From positions 1-37,363 of the forward strand of contig JAJYMC010000053.1 of the NCBI GenBank assembly GCA_021787335.1: 37,363 nucleotides of DNA. Reading direction: 5' to 3'. A program made the translations under genes and the position numbers. Origin of the DNA: Bacillota bacterium (GTDB taxonomy: Bacteria; Bacillota; Sulfobacillia; JAJYWN01; JAJZPE01). Below the pieces are notes generated by a model. The model was not told where the DNA came from and did no database searches. It saw only the letters and a program-made list of their open reading frames with translations. This document shows, piece by piece, positions 34,404 to 37,363 of the stretch. Numbering within the stretch: the first letter of the stretch is position 1; each line of letters opens with the position of its first letter.

Positions 34404-35402
34404 GTGGTGATCATCAAGGCCGAAAACCTTTCCAAGGAGTTCAGCGTCAGGGCAAAGCCCACGGGGGGCGGTCTGCGCGAGACCATCGGCGCGGTCCTCA
34501 AGCCCCGCCATGACGTCATCATGGCGGTGAAGGACGTTTCCTTTTCGGTCTCAGCGGGAGAAGCCGTCGCCTATATGGGACCCAATGGCGCCGGCAAATC
34601 CACGACGATAAAACTGCTGACCGGCATCCTTACCCCCACTCGCGGAGCAGTGAGCGTATGCGGCCTGACCCCGTGGAAGCAGCGGACCCGTCTCGCTGCT
34701 CGGATCGGGGCGGTCTTCGGGCAGAGGAGTCAGCTCCTGTGGGACCTGCCGGTGCGGGAGAGTTTCCGCTTCCTCGGGACCATGTATGACATTCCGGGCG
34801 GGGAGTTTGTCAAGAGGCTGAACTTTTCCGTGGAGATGTTGGACATCGGCGAGTTACTTCACCAGCCGGTGAGGGAGCTGAGCCTGGGCCAGAAGATGAA
34901 ATGCGAAATGGCGGCGGTTCTCCTTCACCGACCGGCCCTCCTTCTGCTGGACGAACCAACCATCGGACTGGATCTGATGGCCAAGGACCGGCTGAGGGAC
35001 ACCTTGCGCTACGCCCAGAAGGAGCTTGGTATGACCATCCTGTTGGCCTCACACGACTTCGGGGACGTCGAGGCCATCTGTGAAAGGGCCGTCCTGCTTG
35101 TGAACGGGACGGTCAAGTACGACGGGAGCCTTGACGTTCTCCGGGGGATGGCGGGAACGACGAGGGTCATCCAGTTCACCCTGGCCTCGGCCGCCGACCC
35201 GGGGTCTCTGGGTTCGCTGCCCGAGGTCGACGCGGAACTGGACGGCGACACCCTAACCGTCTCCTTTGATCGCGACAGGTTTACCAGCGCCGAAGTCCTG
35301 ACCCACGTATTGAGCCGATTCGACGCCACAGATGTGCGGGTTCAGGAGCCAACCCTCGAGAACGCGATTCGGAAACTGTACGCCTCGGGCGGGGAGGTAT
35401 GA
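34404..35402 (+). CDS. ABC transporter ATP-binding protein (ABC-2 exporter)
   Basis: 332 residues from GTG 34404 (GAGGAG upstream; GTG 34407 is equally possible). Walker A GPNGAGKSTTIKLL near residue 60; Q-loop VFGQRSQLLWDLPV; signature LSLGQKMKCEMA; Walker B LLLLDEPTIGLD; His switch LLASHDF. A C-terminal 80-residue domain (after about residue 250) with TRVIQFTLA is typical of drug, peptide or NodI-type exporters. It powers the two downstream permeases. Start overlaps none; the stop overlaps permease 1 as ATGA. Confidence 0.93.
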   Translation: MVIIKAENLSKEFSVRAKPTGGGLRETIGAVLKPRHDVIMAVKDVSFSVSAGEAVAYMGPNGAGKSTTIKLLTGILTPTRGAVSVCGLTPWKQRTRLAARIGAVFGQRSQLLWDLPVRESFRFLGTMYDIPGGEFVKRLNFSVEMLDIGELLHQPVRELSLGQKMKCEMAAVLLHRPALLLLDEPTIGLDLMAKDRLRDTLRYAQKELGMTILLASHDFGDVEAICERAVLLVNGTVKYDGSLDVLRGMAGTTRVIQFTLASAADPGSLGSLPEVDAELDGDTLTVSFDRDRFTSAEVLTHVLSRFDATDVRVQEPTLENAIRKLYASGGEV

Positions 35403-36214
35403 GCGTGGGCGTCCTCAGAACCGCCCTCAGGGGCCCCTTCGTGGTTGCCGGGGCCCACCTCCGGGTCAGGATCCTCACCCTCTCCGCCTATCGCCTCGTC
35501 CTCCTGTCGCAATTGGCCGAACCCATCACCAGGGCGTCCATCCTCTCCTTCTTGCTTCGGGCAATCTACAGCCCCGCAGCTGAACGAGTCCTGCCTGTTC
35601 CGATGACGCGGGCCGTAAGCTATGTCGCCTTGGCGGCCTTCCTCGGTGTCTTCGCCGGGTTCAACAACGCGGCTTCAATGGCGGAGCGGGTGAAATCCGG
35701 GGACGTCGTCTTTGACCTTCTACGGCCCTGGTCCTGGTTTGGGCTGACCCTTGGCGAGTACATGGGGACCAGACTTCCGTTCGCCCTTTGGCCCTTCCTG
35801 GCCCTCCTCGGCCTGACCCTCGGCCTTGGACTTGGGCTGGCATGGAGCCAGTATCTCACGCTCCTGTTGCTCTTGCCAGGTGTCTTCATCCTGGAGTTCA
35901 GTCTGAGCTTCAATATCGGCACCGCCACGTTGTGGACCCAGAATTCGTGGGGGCTTGGGCTTTCCTTTGCCTGGCTTCAGCAGCTGTTTTCCGGGCTTCT
36001 CGTCCCGATCATCCTGTTGCCCGAAAGCCTCGGCCGAGTGGCCTATCTGACGCCATTCCCCTACTTGGTCGACGCACCTGTCAGGGCGGTCCTGGGGTTG
36101 GCGGATATCCCCGGTGTCCTGCTGGGCCAGGCGGCCTGGGCCGCCGCCCTGATGACCATTGGGGCCTTCTTGCATCTCGCGGCCATCTCAAAGCTGCGGG
36201 TTAACGGTGGCTAA
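35399..36214 (+). CDS. ABC-2 permease subunit 1
   Basis: 271 residues from ATG 35399, with GGGGAGGT upstream. About six hydrophobic segments: around residues 27-50, 72-90, 115-145, 150-172, 190-210 and 230-258. SGDVVFDLLRPWSWFGLTLG resembles the cytoplasmic loop of ABC-2/DUF990 permeases. The substrate is unknown. Confidence 0.88.
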   Translation: MSVGVLRTALRGPFVVAGAHLRVRILTLSAYRLVLLSQLAEPITRASILSFLLRAIYSPAAERVLPVPMTRAVSYVALAAFLGVFAGFNNAASMAERVKSGDVVFDLLRPWSWFGLTLGEYMGTRLPFALWPFLALLGLTLGLGLGLAWSQYLTLLLLLPGVFILEFSLSFNIGTATLWTQNSWGLGLSFAWLQQLFSGLLVPIILLPESLGRVAYLTPFPYLVDAPVRAVLGLADIPGVLLGQAAWAAALMTIGAFLHLAAISKLRVNGG

Positions 36215-36228
36215 GGGAGGAGAAAGCG

Positions 36229-37011
36229 ATGGCCAAGTTTCGCCAAATCGCCTCGATGATGTCCCTGTCAACCAAGTCAATGCTCTCCTATCGAAGCGAT
36301 TTTCTGATCGGAGCCATTGGCGTCCTACTCTTTCATGTCACCAACCTGGCTGCCCTCTATCTGGTCTTCTCCATCGGCGGCTCGATCCGGGGCTGGACGC
36401 CGGCTCAGGCCGTCTTCATGGGAGCCATAAGCAACCTACGGTTTGCCATGGGTGGCCTCTTCTTCTGGGGGTTGAATCAGTTGCCGGAGTTCATCAGGAA
36501 TGGCAAACTGGACAGAGTGCTTATCTACCCCATTTCGCCAGTCGTGACGCTCTTAAGTACCGGAGTTGACCCGGTCGGCGTGGTTGACCTGGCCTGCTTG
36601 CTGGGCGCGGTCTTCTGGTCCCTCCACTCCTTTCCCCCTCTGGGGCTGGTCAACGTGATGGCATTTCTTGCCCTCATGGTCATCGGGCTTCTCGCGACTC
36701 TGGGTTTCACCTTATTGACAGTGAGCCCTTCCTTCTGGGCGCCCAGCCAGAATGGCTTTCCTAACGCCTTCAGACTGATGTGGGAGTTTCAGCCCTATCC
36801 GGCCAACCTTTTTCCCGGGAGTGTTCGATTTTTGCTCACTTGGATGTTCCCGGTGGCCGTCGCCGTCTCAGTCCCGGCCAATGTGCTGTTCGGGCAAACC
36901 TCTTTGGGCCAAGGCTTCGCCATTGTGGTCTTGGTCACCATCGTTGACCTGGTGGCGGGGTTCACCGCCTTCCATGCTGGTCTGAGAAGATATCAGAGCG
37001 TCGGACATTGA
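36229..37011 (+). CDS. ABC-2 permease subunit 2 (DUF990-type)
   Basis: 260 residues from ATG 36229, with GGAGGAGAAAG upstream. Six-segment membrane protein; FIRNGKLDRVLIYPISPV is the loop motif that pairs with FDLLRPWSW of permease 1, a hallmark of DUF990-type two-permease exporters. Its stop overlaps a following TTG as TTGA, but the next gene seems to start further on. Codon use in these three ABC genes is less GC-rich than the sporulation genes. Confidence 0.89.
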   Translation: MAKFRQIASMMSLSTKSMLSYRSDFLIGAIGVLLFHVTNLAALYLVFSIGGSIRGWTPAQAVFMGAISNLRFAMGGLFFWGLNQLPEFIRNGKLDRVLIYPISPVVTLLSTGVDPVGVVDLACLLGAVFWSLHSFPPLGLVNVMAFLALMVIGLLATLGFTLLTVSPSFWAPSQNGFPNAFRLMWEFQPYPANLFPGSVRFLLTWMFPVAVAVSVPANVLFGQTSLGQGFAIVVLVTIVDLVAGFTAFHAGLRRYQSVGH

Positions 37012-37049
37012 CTCCTGATAGCTTCACAAACTCCGGGAGGTGGTCACAA

Positions 37050-37322
37050 GTGACGCATGGTCTCGAATCCATCATCCGCAAGGTTGAAAGCTTAAGCTGG
37101 CCCAAGTTCCTCTTGCTGGCGTTCGGAACTACAACCCTGTTGAAGGTATTAATCCTACCTCCCGTTGGCGCCCTGACCGGTCAGGAGGCAAGGGCGGCCA
37201 ACGTGCAGGTCTTGAACGACCTCAGCACCGGCCAAATGTCACCCATCGGGGCGATTCTCACGCTGGCCGTTCTGGTGCCTCTGATTGAGACTGTCATTGG
37301 TAAAGAGTCTGAACCCGGTTGA
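37050..37322 (+). CDS. CPBP-like membrane protease fragment, probably frameshifted
   Basis: 90 residues from GTG 37050, with GGGAGGTGG upstream; a TTG at 37008 overlaps the permease stop but has no such site. WPKFLLLAFGTTTLLKVLIL is a membrane segment. The C-terminal AILTLAVLVPLIETVIG resembles the first motif of CPBP intramembrane proteases (P-x-x-E-[ET]), but the frame stops 8 codons later. The next frame continues without a stop to the window end as KSLNPVDFLTGFIGGVIF, a plausible continuation of the same fold. A one-base indel near 37300 would join them. It may be a broken gene, a sequencing error or a partial one at the edge. Confidence 0.45.
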   Translation: MTHGLESIIRKVESLSWPKFLLLAFGTTTLLKVLILPPVGALTGQEARAANVQVLNDLSTGQMSPIGAILTLAVLVPLIETVIGKESEPG

Positions 37323-37363
37323 TTTCCTGACCGGTTTCATCGGAGGTGTCATCTTCTCTTACA

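Overview
The window reads as chromosomal DNA of a high-GC, endospore-forming Bacillota, probably anaerobic. The evidence is dacF, spoIIM, spoIVB and spo0A in the gene neighbourhoods usual for spore-formers, strong GGAGG-type ribosome sites, frequent TTG and GTG starts, and many Rho-independent terminators. I saw no rRNA, tRNA or CRISPR array.

Layout from left to right. (1) 1-10,516, almost all minus strand: a partial dacF; the nucleoside-salvage and recombinase operon xerD-deoB-punA-pdp; a small membrane protein; alanine dehydrogenase; spoIIM; an endonuclease Q homologue; and a Nudix hydrolase with a long C-terminal extension. (2) 10,560-12,000: a DUF3866-type gene whose 3' end overlaps a small opposite-strand ORF. 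(3) 12,150-13,750: an AT-richer island with three overlapping small genes (DUF3467-like, DUF5678-like and a retropepsin-like aspartic protease) and its own terminator. (4) 13,744-22,963: an amino-acid fermentation operon, transcribed leucine dehydrogenase 2, buk, ptb, leucine dehydrogenase 1, P-loop ATPase, korD, korA, korB, korC. A tnpB-only IS200/IS605-type element sits exactly at the korB/korC junction in the opposite orientation. (5) 23,148-26,933: steA, a steB/DUF3186-like gene, a GT2 glycosyltransferase and a MraY/WecA-like transferase. (6) 27,057-32,684: nadK-argR-recN-spoIVB-spo0A, all minus strand. (7) 32,850-34,240, plus strand: tlyA and a GNAT acetyltransferase. (8) 34,404 to the end, plus strand: an ABC-2 exporter (ATPase and two permeases) followed by a CPBP-like membrane gene that looks frameshifted.

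The fermentation operon makes one readable pathway. Leucine, valine or isoleucine is deaminated by the dehydrogenases. The 2-oxoacid is oxidised to an acyl-CoA by the ferredoxin-dependent Kor/Vor enzyme. Ptb makes the acyl phosphate, and Buk makes ATP and a branched-chain fatty acid.

The most unusual signals are three. First, the TnpB element sits at what I reconstruct as a GTGA stop/start overlap, supplying a new stop codon to korB and separating korC from its ribosome site. Second, the island cassette of three small genes has no known joint function. Third, TTGA stop/start overlaps recur between adjacent genes. All boundaries and homologies here come from reading the sequence, without database searches.
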